A stretch of DNA of 64,000 bases from Anoplopoma fimbria (lineage: Eukaryota > Chordata > Actinopteri > Perciformes > Anoplopomatidae): the NCBI RefSeq assembly GCF_027596085.1, contig NC_072471.1:12121810-12185809 (forward strand), read 5' to 3'. The notes beneath the pieces are model-generated. The model ran no database searches. It was not told the origin of the DNA and was given only the letters and a program-made list of their open reading frames with translations. Below are positions 1-64,000 of the stretch, in pieces. A program made the position numbers and the translations under genes. How positions within the stretch are numbered: the stretch's first letter is position 1; each line of letters starts with the position of its first letter.

Positions 1-1890
1 ACACATAAGAATAGCCTCAAGAAAAACCCTTAATTGTGTGGTGCCTCACAGAACAGTTTGAAGCATGAATGCAAAATAAAAGCAATTCTCAAACTACAAA
101 GATGCAGTTCATTTTCTTTTTTTAGCAGCTGATTTTGACACCCTGGAGGTCTATGTGTCAGACCTGCACCAGCACATGAGCTCATCAGAATAGCAATGAC
201 TAAGATAATCATATAATGTCTGAAATCCCAGATCTTGATCAGCACCAAAATTTAATTAACTAATCCGTTGGTCTGGGTTATCTCTCCACCAAATCTGAGT
301 TAAATAAAATCAGAACGGCAATGTAAGATTAGTTTGTTATCTTAAAAAAAGTCAAAGATATTTCAGCCAGGTGGATTGTTCCAACATTATGGTTTGCCAA
401 TCATTAAATTTTACTTCAGAATAACACATAAGCCCATGGACATAAAATTTTTTCTCACACAGCCTCTCATACACCACATGCTTAACATATCCATTGGGAT
501 CATGTATGGCATAATTATTTCTATAAAAAGCAGAGCATTATGGAAATTCACATTTGCCTTATATATTCGTGGGTATCATTTCTCTCTGCAGCCATGTTTT
601 TAGCAGAGATAACCTAACTGCTGACTTTCAGTTGAATCTAAGCATTAGCGATTACAGTATGTAATTCCAGCCACTCGGGTTGATGGCACTGCATGTTGTC
701 ACAGGTGTCACAGGCTACAATTAAATGTGTTAGCATGTTTTTATGTCATTAGTCCATGTAAATCACACTCCTCGTGACATTTCTTATGCACTGACGGCCT
801 AATGCACCAGAAAAGTAGAAATTATCAGCTCGCACGCTGGTGAATCTTATACACCACCTCTTTATGTGGATTACAGGAGGAAGGTTGGGCTGGTACTCTC
901 ATCGCAGCACAGACTGCTCCTCACACCAACACCCACGTGCCAACAGGCGGACAGAACAACTAAACACCAACCAGAAAAGAGCAAACAGCACTTAGCTGAG
1001 AGCTGGTCGTGCTACTGCCAGTCTGTGGTTTTACAGATATGAGTAAGACAGATGACTCAGTTGAGAAACAAAAAGATTGCATGTTTGTGCACATGGACTC
1101 TTTACATGTTATTCAATAAGGTGATGACTCTTTCATTTGAGTTAAAGTAAAAACAAGTGAAACAAATCCGGAAAATGCTTACAATCTAATTCCTCTTCCC
1201 TTCATCTACTCTTTTTGTATGATTTTCTTTATATTTTGGCTCAGTGCTTTTTCTATCCAGGTCTACTTCTTTATTCCTAATAATCCGCTTTTAGCACATA
1301 TATAATGTTGTCACTTCCTTTATAATAGCAAAATATTTTCTGGAAAGTCCTTTTTTTTTGCTGAAACAGCAAATGGTAATGCTTTTATGAACAAGTACGG
1401 ATTTCAGACAGTGGCTTCTCAGTTATAGCGTGCAAATTGTTCATTTGGGGAGCTGACATGACAACTGCATCTAGCTGATTTTTATCAGTTCCAGCTAGGT
1501 AGCTAATTATGCTAACATTAGTTCCATTTGTTGGTTGAATACATTGTCTCGAGCTGACTATTGAATGGTTAAAGCTGTCAAGTTTTAAATCAACCTCATG
1601 CACACTGCCTCAGCATGTGGACAAATCCAATGTTTGACAGGCTTGCTCTGCCTGGTTAAGGCTGCTAAATGAGCAATTTATGTTTTTGCAAACTAGATAT
1701 TTTAGCCTTTCACACATTATTTTCAAATTATTACTTTTAAATCATAAAATATGATTATTTCTCTATGTGTGTGTATGTGCTGTGTTGAGATGAAACATGC
1801 ATGTGGGTAGGTGTGGGGAGGGGACCCATTGCAAAGGATTGCTTTCAACCAGCTAACAGATACAGCCATTTATGTCAGCCATCTGTCCAG

Positions 1891-1892
<2 letters not shown>

Positions 1893-1967
<75 letters not shown>
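1893..1967. repeat. (TG)37 microsatellite
   Basis: Uninterrupted TG dinucleotide tract of about 75 bp, upstream of dock4. The Cys-Val and Thr-His open frames across it are artefacts of the repeat. Confidence 0.98.
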
Positions 1968-1968
<1 letters not shown>

Positions 1969-3169
1969 TTCGTACACAATTATGGTTTTGCTGGTGGGTG
2001 TTGGGGTCCAGGTGGCTGTATATTGTAATATTGCACCCACAGTGTGCAACAGCACGAGGGACGTGGGAGCCCTGCAGACCATTAGTCATAAAAGCACATT
2101 CATAGATGCCCAATCTGGGGCCTGCACTTACCATGAACCAAAAACTGTAACCTGAGGAAAATGTGGCTTTTGGGGATACATCTCGTCTTGGTAATATGAG
2201 TCTAAAGACAATTGTTTAGCTGGCCGCATCCAACACAGTTTCTCTTCTTCCATGGTAAACACTTGTAAGTACAGTAAAAAAAAAAACATGATCATCATGG
2301 ACGAGGGGACTCATAATCATACAGTTCAGCGGAAGCGTTTAAATAAAATCGCCTTGAATGTTACCAGGGTGGCAAATGACCATATGATATATTTTGTGAG
2401 TAGCTGAAGCGCTCGTCTGTTCAGAGGCTCGCTGGAGGCCAAGCAGATGAAAAAGACCACTTCATAGGCTAAAGGAGATAACAGATGAGGTTTGGTATAA
2501 GGAGGACAGAGCAGCTCCTTTTGACTCCACTTGTTTATATCTTGAAGCACGATCTGGGTTCAGATCCCATGGGCATCAAAGATCTTTGGGAATGTGCTGA
2601 AAACTGAAATCCTAGGAGCAAAAATGTCTTTACAAATGTAAATAGCAGCTGGAAACAAGCAGTAGCTGTACATAATAAATTATAACTTAGCCGACTGAAG
2701 TGACTCATAAGCTTGCTGATAGTAAACGTTTTAGGTGTATCTGTTACACCACATAAGTGAGAACATGGGAGGAAAACACTGTACTTTTCAGTCTTTTGAT
2801 TCCCACAGCGAACACTTTCAGATGACAGGATCCATTTCTGTGCTGCAAATCATATTTCATAGCTTCTGAGTGCGGTTTTGCATATCAAACCAATGACAAA
2901 TCATCCATCGGTGTATTCCGTGTTGATGCTAAGGAGGGAGACGGAGGAGGTCTATTTTTACATCTAGCCAAAACAAGGTTTGATGCGAAGGCCCAGCGGA
3001 GAGGAGGAAATAGTTGAGCTGATGTGCTGCTTTCATCCAGAGTCTCTAATGCAGAAGCGGCTCGATCATTCATGTTGTTCAGATGGAGACAGTGATAATA
3101 ATCAGATATCTGGCAATACCTAGGTTTTCAAGGGTTTTCAGCAGCTGTAGAAGCTTAGCTGGAAAGATG

Positions 3170-3490
3170 GATGTGTCAGTCCACCACTTATGTTCAAGTG
3201 TTGGATTGATTGCCCTGAAATTTGGTACACATATTCATATTCCCCTCAGGATGGGTTTTATGATCCCTAAACTTTTCATCAGCTAAAAACATGAATGTCT
3301 CCGCTGTATTATGACTAAAAACATAAGGCAGCTTATGGCATTCTCATTAGTCGCAGCTTTTGCTTAAACATAGCATGCTAACATGCTAAACTAACACAAT
3401 AAACATAATATTAGCAATGTAGCATTGTCACTGTGTGCATGTTAGCGCACTGATATTAGCATTTAGCTTAAAGCCGCTAGCATGGCTGAA
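3170..3490 (+). repeat. teleost interspersed repeat, family R1, copy 1
   Basis: Shares with the copy at 56175-56777 the same order of motifs: a GATTGCCCTGAAATTTGGTA-type segment, then CATTCATAT/CCCCTCAGG, then TAGCATGCTAACATGCTAAAC, then GCATGTTAGC and a TTAGCATTTAGC end. I recognise this as a very common percomorph non-autonomous repeat. No coding capacity is seen. The class (DNA element or SINE-like) is not decided by what is visible. Confidence 0.75.
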
Positions 3491-4934
3491 GACCCCTGCA
3501 GTCATTTAAAGGTTTAATCGATTTTATTAAGTGTCTATGTTGACACATGTTTATTTTAAATTCAACCTGACTCTTTCGCAGTGCTTGTATTGTTTGTGGA
3601 TCCCACATTGGCTTCGTTATATTGTACACCATGTGTATATAATATGTGCCATGTCTATGTGTGAACATACATGTATATATAGATCCACATGTTTGTGTGA
3701 ATATGACACATATATGGCATTTATGGGTAGATTAATACCCAAAAATGGCATTACACATTATATACAAGGTGCAAATGTCTAATTTCTTTCGAATCTACAG
3801 TAAACGTGCCAATACTGTAAATGTGCGGTCTAGGAAATGCAAAGTAATTAAGGCCACTATTCTTCATCAGAGGTTTCTGGCTGTGTGATGCATCCTTCAT
3901 ATGGCACCATGTACAGTGAGGGGTGTTGTTCTTGTAAGGCACAGCCTATTTTCATTGCTATTTTTAGAGTCCTGTTTTTACTGGAGGTGAGGATATCGCC
4001 TGCTGTGTGTGAGCTGAAGGAGGCATATGTTCCCCCCCCCCCCCATCGGACCTGCACTTCATGTGAATTAAATCAAAAGCTGAGAAGTGCTTAGAAGAGG
4101 TGATAGGCAGTGGTCTCTTGAGATAAGCCAGAAATGTTGTTGCTCCACCCGGCCAGCAAAGTACATCAACCTTGTGTGGTCTCACTTTTTGACAAATAAA
4201 CCAGGTTGTAGTTATCGTGTTTTAATGCCCAAAGGGGGGAAAAAATCGAGCGGACACGAAAAAGAAATCAGTGTTGTACTTCAATGAAACCTGAAAGCTC
4301 TAATGTGGCTTTAAAACGCATCACTGACCATGTCGTCTCGCATCTCCTTTACAACTTGTTTTGTTACAAAAGCAATGGATTCCTGGATGATGCTAAAGCA
4401 GTTAGCCATTTTGATTTATGCGTCACAGATGTTGTGTTTATATGTGGCTATGGGACAGAGATGAAAAGAGGCTGGTGGTTGAGTGGCGGAAATGCTAAGC
4501 AATCTTCATAGTCCATCTGGGCTAGCGGAACTATGTGTAAATGACCGACTCTATCTTCCTTCCATCCTCTTCAGTCACGCTCCCAACTATGGCGCCCTGC
4601 AGGGAACATATGGGACCCCATGATGAAACTCGGAGCAAACATGAAGATGTGTACCAACACTGAGAATGGACAAGGGATGAGAGGAGAGGGAGGGGGAGGT
4701 GAGAAGATAAAGGGAATGAGAAATCAAGTCCTAAACAGAATCCTGTCCTCAGTCCACCATGAAAATCCTTTCACAGCGTGGTTAGTGAACAGATATGAAA
4801 CCTCGGATCAGCTTTTTTCGCCCCCTGGCTGCCACTTCATTATTCTCTGTCAGTCTGAGGTTACAGTTTCACATGATTTCACATCGCAGGCCTTAAAAGT
4901 ACAGCAAATTTGTTGCTAAATATACTATAGCTTA

Positions 4935-5115
4935 GTATTTTAAGCCACAATAGCAATGTGGTTCAAGGGATGGCAATGTTGATTGCATGATCTGTTTGTC
5001 AGATCAACACTTGTCAACACTGACTCCTCTCAACAACTGTTGGATGAATTGTCCGAAAATTTTGTAAAGACACCCGTGGTCCCCAGATGAATCTGTCTTT
5101 GGTAAGACTTTTCAT
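4935..5115 (+). repeat. teleost repeat R1, partial copy 2
   Basis: Contains CAACAACTGTTGGATGAATT followed by TTGTAAAGACA and GGTCCCCAGATGA. The same motifs in the same order occur at about 56265-56325. It is a truncated 5' portion of the R1 family; the part with the TAGC-rich tail is missing. Confidence 0.65.
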
Positions 5116-6424
5116 CAAGCGTCATCATTTAGGAAATGCTGTCTTATTATGCTATTGGTTGCATTCACACTACAAGACACTACATAATTTCAGTCAGGAC
5201 CCATTTAGCTGTAGGCTACACAATCTTTCTTATCTGTTCCATTCCTGTTTTCTTGTTTATCTTGCCATATTTTTCGACCTCCATCTCAAGCATAATGTGA
5301 TGGCAGCCCAAAGTTTGCGAAGTGATTCACTGATGCAGATCATAGTCTAGTTTCCAGTTTCTAAAAGAGCAGACTGGCTCCAATCTCCTGTCCTCGCAGG
5401 GATGAATCCATTGGGCTTCGGTCTTACTTTGCTCCCCGGCTTATGATTTATTCATATGTGGAGTAGAACATTCCAACAACCCCCCACCTCTCCAATCAGA
5501 AATATCGAAGGAGCCCGGATGGGGATGAAGCACTGCAACATGGATATGCACTGTAAAACTAATCCAGCTCTATCTGTTCCTGCTTTATTTAATTAAATGT
5601 TGTATTCCATGACATTTGCTTTACATGCTGTGTTATTGTGTACAGTGAGAGAAACAGGGGTGATAAGAAAAGGGGATGACAGGCGGCCCATGATGCCCTA
5701 AGCACATGGTATGTACTTTAACCTACCAAGCCAGCAGCGTGTTTCGGGTTGCTTTTTCATGGCACATCCATTCATAATTCACCATGTAAACTACAAAGCT
5801 GGATGGGTAAGTGGACATGCGAACTAGTGATGAGAGACAGAGAAGAGAAAGGCACATTTGACACTTCAAAGCATTTTAATGCACCATTTGCAGCATGGGG
5901 AAATGAACGTGCATTAGAATGGGTTTTGACAAAAAAAAATCCTTTGTACTCAACACAACACCAGCTACACCCAGGCAGATGATGAGAGTAAGTAGGGAGT
6001 GAAAAAAAAAGGGGGGGGGTGGGTGGGGTTATGGGTGCTATGTATTTATTAGATGTTGAGGACACGGCTCATAAAAAACGTGTCACATTGGGTGTACATG
6101 CACGCCCCCACATGTAACACAGGCATGTACAAACTCACCACCTCGTGCACATACAGAGCTGTGTGTTGAACTCTTTCATTTTGGCTTTGGAACATTCTCC
6201 AGTTTTCGGCTTCCCCTCATTCAGTCTCATGTATGTTTCATGAACCAGTTGTCCCAGTAGAAGGCCTGTGGGTCCAAGATGGGATTCTCCGCTGTAACAA
6301 GGTCAAGTTCTACACTAATACCCTGAAATGAATGGTCTAATGTCTAATGTGAAATGTGAATGTTTGCTTACGTGTATTGTTATAGGAGTAATATGAGAGT
6401 TTCCCCAAAAAACAGTAAGTTCAT

Positions 6425-6441
6425 CTTTCTTTCTTTCTTTT

Positions 6442-6501
<60 letters not shown>
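6425..6501. repeat. (CTTT)n tetranucleotide microsatellite
   Basis: About 19 CTTT units with one extra T. It lies about 105 bp upstream of the ZNF143-like motif and 1.1 kb upstream of the dock4 start codon. Confidence 0.97.
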
Positions 6502-6605
6502 ATAAGCTAATGTCTGATAGAAAGGTAAACAACGGAAGAATACTCTGACTACTGTAAATATACTAAAATGTGATCTTCATATCCAAATCGAAGTGACTGC
6601 GTTAT

Positions 6606-6629
6606 ACTACAAGTCCCAGAATGCATTGC
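6606..6629 (+). promoter_or_regulatory. ZNF143/SBS-type promoter motif
   Basis: The string ACTACAAGTCCCAGAATGCA, continuing TTGC, is a near-exact match to the long ZNF143 (STAF)/THAP11-associated promoter motif, with G where the usual form has T or C at one position. Motifs of this length are typical of core promoters in vertebrates and are often near bidirectional start sites. It is about 1.0 kb upstream of the dock4 ATG, so it may mark the dock4 promoter, an untranslated upstream exon or a divergent transcript. Binding is inferred from the match only. Confidence 0.7.
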
Positions 6630-7412
6630 TCTCGTTTCTCGTTGCGCAGGCTATGTCGCTGCATTCAAGTACTCCTCGGGGCTTCCTATGTCTGATTTTG
6701 TAAATCACAGCTGCTGCTTGCAAACTCAAGTAGTTATGATATAAAATTATAAAAACCCAGGTTGGACATCTTGGCGAATCGTCATTATTTGGCGTAATAA
6801 CAGTCTGGTAGGATGAAGAGGTCTTATGTATGTTGTCATCATTGTATAACTTGTTTTATAGCAAATATGTCACCCTGTGTGTGAATTTGTTGATACCTGT
6901 GTGGAAGGTCATAAATGTGTCATGTCAGTAAGATAGGCTGTTGCCTATAACTTTTCTATCATACATTTGCCTGCTTTAGCTTTAACTATGGTGTCAGCAA
7001 TTCACTAAACAATATATATATATATAAATCTATTTCTTAAATATGTGGGAATGGTAAACCACTAGCACCAATGCAAACATGCAGTCTAGAGAAATGCAAA
7101 TGTCAGCAGGACAAAACATCACGTGGCCTATACATCCAATATTTCTGTAATCTCAATTTCACAAAGCCATTTCTAATTTTGGCCTGAGAACTAAAAAAAA
7201 ACTTGATGGTTAAATCACGTGTCAAAGTATTGAAATACGTCAAGTTAAACACAAGATACACTGAACACAGAACTCGTGCACTCTGCCCCCTGATGTCACG
7301 ACGTTGGGCAATAACACACAATCTCATATCGCTGGGCCCTTCAAGTGCGCTGACCTTGTAGTCTTCACATTTCCGACTGCACCAGAACGCAGCACTTCTC
7401 CGTACCACTACG

Positions 7413-7443
7413 AGCAGCAGCAGCAGCAGCAGCAGCAGCGCTT

Positions 7444-7475
<32 letters not shown>

Positions 7476-7480
7476 TGTGT
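7413..7480. repeat. (AGC)9-(TC)n-(TG)n compound microsatellite in dock4 leader/promoter
   Basis: Nine AGC units (7413-7439) are followed by about 7 TC units (7444-7458) and 11 GT units (7459-7480). It lies 130-195 bp before the dock4 ATG, so it may be transcribed as 5' UTR. Confidence 0.95.
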
Positions 7481-7494
7481 CTGTAACCTAAACA

Positions 7495-7606
7495 ATGACT
7501 CCTGCTACAGACCGGAGGAGCGCACACCAATAGAATGCGTTGCACGGCAACAAAAACCTGCATTTACCCGCTATTCAGACCACTCACTTAAATGTGCCGA
7601 CCGTAA
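7495..7606 (+). promoter_or_regulatory. three short upstream ORFs before the dock4 start
   Basis: Three ATGs precede the main start: 7495-7533 (12 codons plus stop), 7535-7591 (18 codons plus stop) and 7592-7606 (4 codons plus stop). The third stop ends 2 nt before the main ATG at 7609, in another frame. If transcription starts upstream of 7495, all three would be in the leader and could reduce initiation or require reinitiation. This is seen in sequence; a translational effect is inference. Confidence 0.5.
7539..7551. promoter_or_regulatory. RFX X-box-like site
   Basis: GTTGCACGGCAAC has inverted half sites GTTGC and GCAAC. It fits the RFX X-box pattern (RYYNYY, 1-3 nt, RRNRAC) with one mismatch in the left half site. 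It lies 58 bp upstream of the dock4 ATG and next to a CCAAT box at 7527-7531. Confidence 0.4.
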
Positions 7607-7608
7607 AC

Positions 7609-59927
<52,319 letters not shown>

Positions 59928-62900
59928 GTAAGAAACACAAGTGTTTGATTTATTTTGCCTCCTCACATCCACACATCTTGCTTTGAGACATTAAACAAGG
60001 GGATTTAGTAGCTACAAGCTGGCCTCTTTGGCATTGTGGGATTTGGTTTAAAGCTAATGGACTTGTTTCGTATCATGTTTTTATTCTCAGGGAACAACTT
60101 TCAAAGCTTTAAATTCAATAGCCTGGTGTTAGTCAGGCTTATTTCTTTCACAAAACCGTCATTGTGCCACGATGACAAACTTAGCAGCTCAGTTGCAACA
60201 CCAGTCTGGTTCTGTGCAATACTCAGCTTCCGGTCAGTCTGGGTTGCGTTTAAGTCGGAGCTAAGTTCTTCTTTAGGGAAGCGGATCTGTCTTCAGGAAG
60301 CCTGCTGTTGCAAATGCATTCAGATGGTTTTTATAAATAGCTGCATTCGCACCATACTGAACAACAGCATCAGCAGTTTCCAATAGCAACAGGTTGGTGG
60401 AGAATCAGAACATTCAGTTCCTCGAAGAAATGTCATGTGACATGTGAAGAGGTTTGTTCCGCAGTGAGATTCTTACTTCATTTCAGACTCTATAGATGCA
60501 GCTGTCCCTATACCCACATGTTTGTGCGCACAAAATTATAGCCCAAGATTAACTTCCGATTAGGACCTCAAAATATAATTCTATATTGTAGGAAGCTCGA
60601 ATCGGGGATACGGAGAGTGACGTATGAAAACAAAATCATGAATTAAACAGTGTTAGCTAGTCTGCAGCTGTTTGCATCGTGGGGCAAATGTGCCACCAAC
60701 AGTAAGCAATCAGCAAGAGTTAATCAGAAGTTTGTCTTAAAGCTGATTTACATAATGTTTTTTGTGAAGTGTTGCTGCAAAGTTGCTTCAGGCTGCTATT
60801 TTCCGAAAGAAAAAATATAAATTTTGCATATTAAAAAAGTGAATTGTCTTCTTACATCTCCATCGTGTATTCTTAGAGGATCACCATAGGCTGCTTCATA
60901 GAAAAAGGTTGATAACTGTGTGAGGGAGATGAGATCATAGGAATGTCAAGAATCTGTGAGAATCTACTGACTGAGCTCCTCTTTCTCACCTCCCCTCAGA
61001 AGACCAATAATGAATTGCTTGAGGAGAAGTCACACAACTCGGGGACTTGACTTTATCATGAATAGTCTTGCATATAGGAGTGCAGTAATCAAACTGAATG
61101 ACACAAAGCCATTTAACACCGTCTGCGTTATCCAATCAACATCTTCACACCGCATTGGTTCATAACAAAACTGCAGCAAACGCCTAAAATTCTATATGAG
61201 GGGTTTTGCATAGCTGAGCTGATAAGTACAACAAAAGTCTAAATTGATTCATGATACATCAGAGGAATGACACAAGAAAAGAAATATTACGCAACCACTT
61301 AACTATTTCCTTATCTCATATTGAACTCCAACAAAATCTTAATCAAGTTTTGACATCAGCTATATTTGCTGTATAAACTGTTGACTGGCCGTATTATCAA
61401 AGCTACGCACGCTTTATCTGATTTAATTACAGATGAAGCAGACAGATCATTTGGTGCTTTCATTGTTGATGTTTAACTTCCAAGACTTTTCAAGATGACT
61501 CTACAGACTTGTGACTTACTCAGTGTTTCACGCCTGATGGATGATTTTCAAGCTTTAAGATAAACACTCTTTAATCAAAAACAATTAATCACACCAATTA
61601 GGAAGAAAACACAGAAGACAGCATGTTGCCTTTCTCAAAATGTATCCAACAAACACATGTTTGCTTCAGGCTTCTTTTTTGACAGAATTATGCACACTGG
61701 CACACACGTCATAAACACATGTAAGTGAATTAGATGTAAAGAGTTGCTCCCTTCTTTGGCTGCTGTGTGTGCAGTTTATCACAAACACTTTGGTGTTGGC
61801 TATTGGGTAGCTGCCAGCTAAAGACATTGATTGAGCTGAACAGCTGATTAGCCTCGGTGCTTGCTCTATCAAAGTGCATAAAGTGCATCTCACAGTACTC
61901 TGGCATGCATAATTGAAGCGAGTTTGTTTTAAAAATTACAATACCACCACTTAACTGAATTTGACATTGATCTTACAAAATTAATGCTTTAATCACAGCA
62001 GAGTAGAGTAGAGGTTATTAACATTTTTAGGGTAATGAGCTCTGAATATTAAGTTTATTTTTTATACTTTGAGCACCATTTATCTGTCTGGACCAAATTA
62101 ATTCATTATCATTTTATAAGCTATGACAGTTTTGGACTGCAATCTTATTGCCTCTTTTTAACTTCTATCTCTTTAATTAAATGTCTCACACACACCGGCT
62201 CTTATTCTTGTAGCACCGGTGACAGTGGTGAACCACATAGCAACAGCCTGACACCATTACCACATTTATTTAGATGAATAATCAGCAACAATTTCTATGT
62301 CAACCCCAAAACGTCAGTGCAAACTCTCCAGATTGCCACTTTTTCTACTGTGTACGTTCTAATAGGAAAAGTCAATTCCTTCCAAAGGGCAATTATTGTC
62401 CTGCAGAGCAACATTACAGCATAGATAACACTTCAGCCGCTCGTCTAGCCTCGACACCAAAAGGTGCAAACCGGAGAGAATATTTCATCTTTAGCAAACA
62501 GGTCAGTGTCTCCTCTCCACTCTGTCCCCGTGAAAACGCCCATGCAGGAGTTATGGAACACCATGCATAATTTAAGGACCACAATTTATTACACTTAGTG
62601 TCAGGAGGGCAATTAAACCAAGTGCGCAGTGAAGTGAGATAAGGTTAATGTGTATTTGAGGGTGTGTATATGTGTACGTGTTTATATATGTGTACACCAT
62701 GCCCTCTTTGTACGAGTGTGTGTGCACCCTGGTGTGTGTCTGAAGTTGTCTCGCTGTGTGGTTCTCCTTTTAAACAGACCTGGCAGTGTGCCAGAAGTCT
62801 CTTATTAGCAGCCAATTAGCAGGGGAGAGACGAATGCACTGCTCTCAAAACATAAAGAACACTGGGCTGTTGGGGTAATGAAGATGCAGAGAGACAGTCT

Positions 62901-64000
62901 ATGTGGGGAGACAGTTATTTTGTTCACATGGAGACCAATGACTGGCTCATTTTTCTTTTATCCGTGTGTTTCAGGGTCACGGTGGCTTTTTTGGTAATCA
63001 AGTTCGAAAGACGAGAGCGGGAGTTGATGCGAGGAGATGGTGATTTTTGTTTACACGTAGCCCAGTAAACCTTAAAAGGGATTTCATAAGAATCTGGCGC
63101 TGCATGAGTCAGGTCAGGTAGATAATTCGGCTCCCACCTCCATGCGAGCGTAGGCAGTGACAGAAGAGGCTGCGACAACTCCACTGTTTTGTTTTTGAGT
63201 TTTTATATTCCTCTGTTTTTTTTGGGAGTTTGTGAGGAGGCAGGCCGGGTGGGCTGAGGGCAAAAAAGTTGAGGGTGTTTTTTTTGTCAGCGTAAGCTAC
63301 ATCTACCAGGCAGAATAGTAATGAAGCTGGTTTGCCTAATTGAAGCCCGGCAGTAGCTTTTAGAGCCTGTCTGTGGCATTCATCAGCACATAAACGAACA
63401 TACACAAAGGCTTGATCCACATTAAGGGGTAGGCAGATAACCCAGGTACAAAAAATCTCTCCTGGACCTAATGGGGACTCTCCTTTTATTTCCCAGCAGG
63501 CCTTTGTGCTCCGTTAAACTCTCTCTTGATGAACTGTATGCGTTATTTTTTTATTATTTCGATCAGAGGACTGTAGGGTCCTCCCCACCCTCTCAACTCC
63601 CCTGTAGTGTCTCTGCCACCCTTCATAACCTCTGTATGTATGTCTTTGGAGTTTGTCATGGAGATGTCATCCTTGCCTCTTAGCGCGGAGCTGTGTAATG
63701 CCCTACGAAGCCAAAAAAGCAAATCTTTGACAGATATCAGACCTGTATCTGACCTTTTGACATTTGTTTTAACATATGATGTAATTATGTGTGATTTATG
63801 AAAAAATAAGGAAGTTAACTGCAAAACCAAACCTAAACCCTAGCCACAGTAACTACCACTTTTGAACCTAAAATTAAATGAACTTTTTTAGTTTTGCCCT
63901 AGCTGTTAACTGTTATTTAAAGATACCCATTTTGACAAAGTGATAGCTTGTAAGTTTGTTTTGAGAGTAGCAGTTGAATTTATGTGATCTGGTGTGGTTA
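59928..64000 (+). other. dock4: start of dock4 intron 12
   Basis: Starts GTAAGAAAC and continues past the window end. I searched for the next exon (LAVSLQLLHGD region) and did not find it. The sequence is mostly AT-rich. A repeat-free stretch at about 62770-62960 with CAGCCAATTAGCAGG and GGGGTAATGAAG might be conserved regulatory DNA. No gene, tRNA or known repeat family is clearly seen. Confidence 0.85.

Larger units (their letters stand above)
1..6560. other. upstream intergenic region, no gene recognised
   Basis: All open frames here are short (under 100 codons outside the (TG)n tract) and none shows a protein family signature or a convincing chain of splice sites. In mammals the DOCK4 5' end faces ZNF277 head to head, so I looked on the minus strand for C2H2 zinc-finger exons and saw none. 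The region contains a (TG)n tract, a (CTTT)n tract, two old copies of a teleost repeat and a C14 run near 4031-4044. It could hold distal regulatory DNA or untranslated exons that cannot be seen by eye. Confidence 0.6.
6630..7608 (+). promoter_or_regulatory. dock4: presumed dock4 proximal promoter and 5' leader
   Basis: This stretch lies between the ZNF143-like motif and the initiator ATG. Features seen are a CACGTG E-box near 7120, TGATGTCA at 7291-7298, a TGACCTTG nuclear-receptor half site near 7350, a compound microsatellite at 7413-7480, CCAAT at 7527-7531 and an X-box-like palindrome at 7539-7551. No strong TATA box sits at a sensible distance from the ATG. The transcription start cannot be fixed from sequence alone, so which part is promoter and which is 5' UTR is not known. 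Confidence 0.5.

Noticed and set aside
1..6600. a head-to-head neighbour gene such as znf277 on the minus strand
   Set aside because: Expected from mammalian gene order and the ZNF143-like motif, but no C2H2 motif or spliced coding frame was seen.
6736..6758. TATA-like string ATGATATAAAATTATAAAAA
   Set aside because: It lies in AT-rich sequence with no supporting initiator or downstream elements, and 850 bp from the ATG. It cannot be told from background.
62950..63120. possible exon after the acceptor-like GTGTGTTTCAG at about 62963-62973
   Set aside because: The reading frame that would continue exon 12 (phase 1) does not give the expected DOCK4 residues that follow SGSNTG, and no fitting donor was found.

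Overview
The window is vertebrate, almost certainly ray-finned fish (percomorph-like teleost) nuclear DNA. It holds interrupted coding sequence with GT-AG introns, very abundant long (TG/CA)n and (TC)n microsatellites, a tRNA-derived SINE, and several short non-autonomous repeats that I recognise as common in percomorph genomes. There are no bacterial or phage-like gene blocks.

One gene can be supported: the 5' part of a dock4 orthologue on the + strand. Its first twelve coding exons lie between 7609 and 59927. They encode residues 1-355 plus one base of codon 356, with every splice phase matching and no indel relative to the DOCK4 N-terminus as I remember it. The gene runs off the right end; the DHR-1 (C2-like) and DHR-2 (RacGEF) domains lie beyond the window. 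Encoded here are the N-terminal SH3 domain (about residues 8-67) and most of the helical DOCK_N region that precedes DHR-1. I cannot tell dock4a from dock4b.

Layout: 1-6560, intergenic or upstream, no gene seen, two old repeat copies. 6560-7608, promoter and 5' leader: a ZNF143/SBS-like motif, a compound (AGC)(TC)(TG) tract, an X-box-like site and three short uORFs. 7609-7645, coding exon 1. 7646-39214, a 31.6-kb intron 1 dominated by microsatellites, repeat fragments and a few repeat-free stretches that could be conserved regulatory DNA. 39215-44146, exons 2-6. 46185-46269, exon 7. 52762-52913, exon 8. 57695-59927, exons 9-12. 59928-64000, start of intron 12.

The most interesting points are not extra genes. 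Two long dinucleotide tracts sit on splice sites: (CA)58 begins 8 nt after the exon 5 donor, and (TG)42 fills the place of the polypyrimidine tract right up to the exon 11 acceptor. Four near-perfect inverted repeats (16-35 bp arms, 2-7 nt loops) are also present. Two of these lie inside one repeat copy, where the family sequence I remember reads straight through, which looks like local template-switch (snap-back) mutation. I found no novel multi-gene system.
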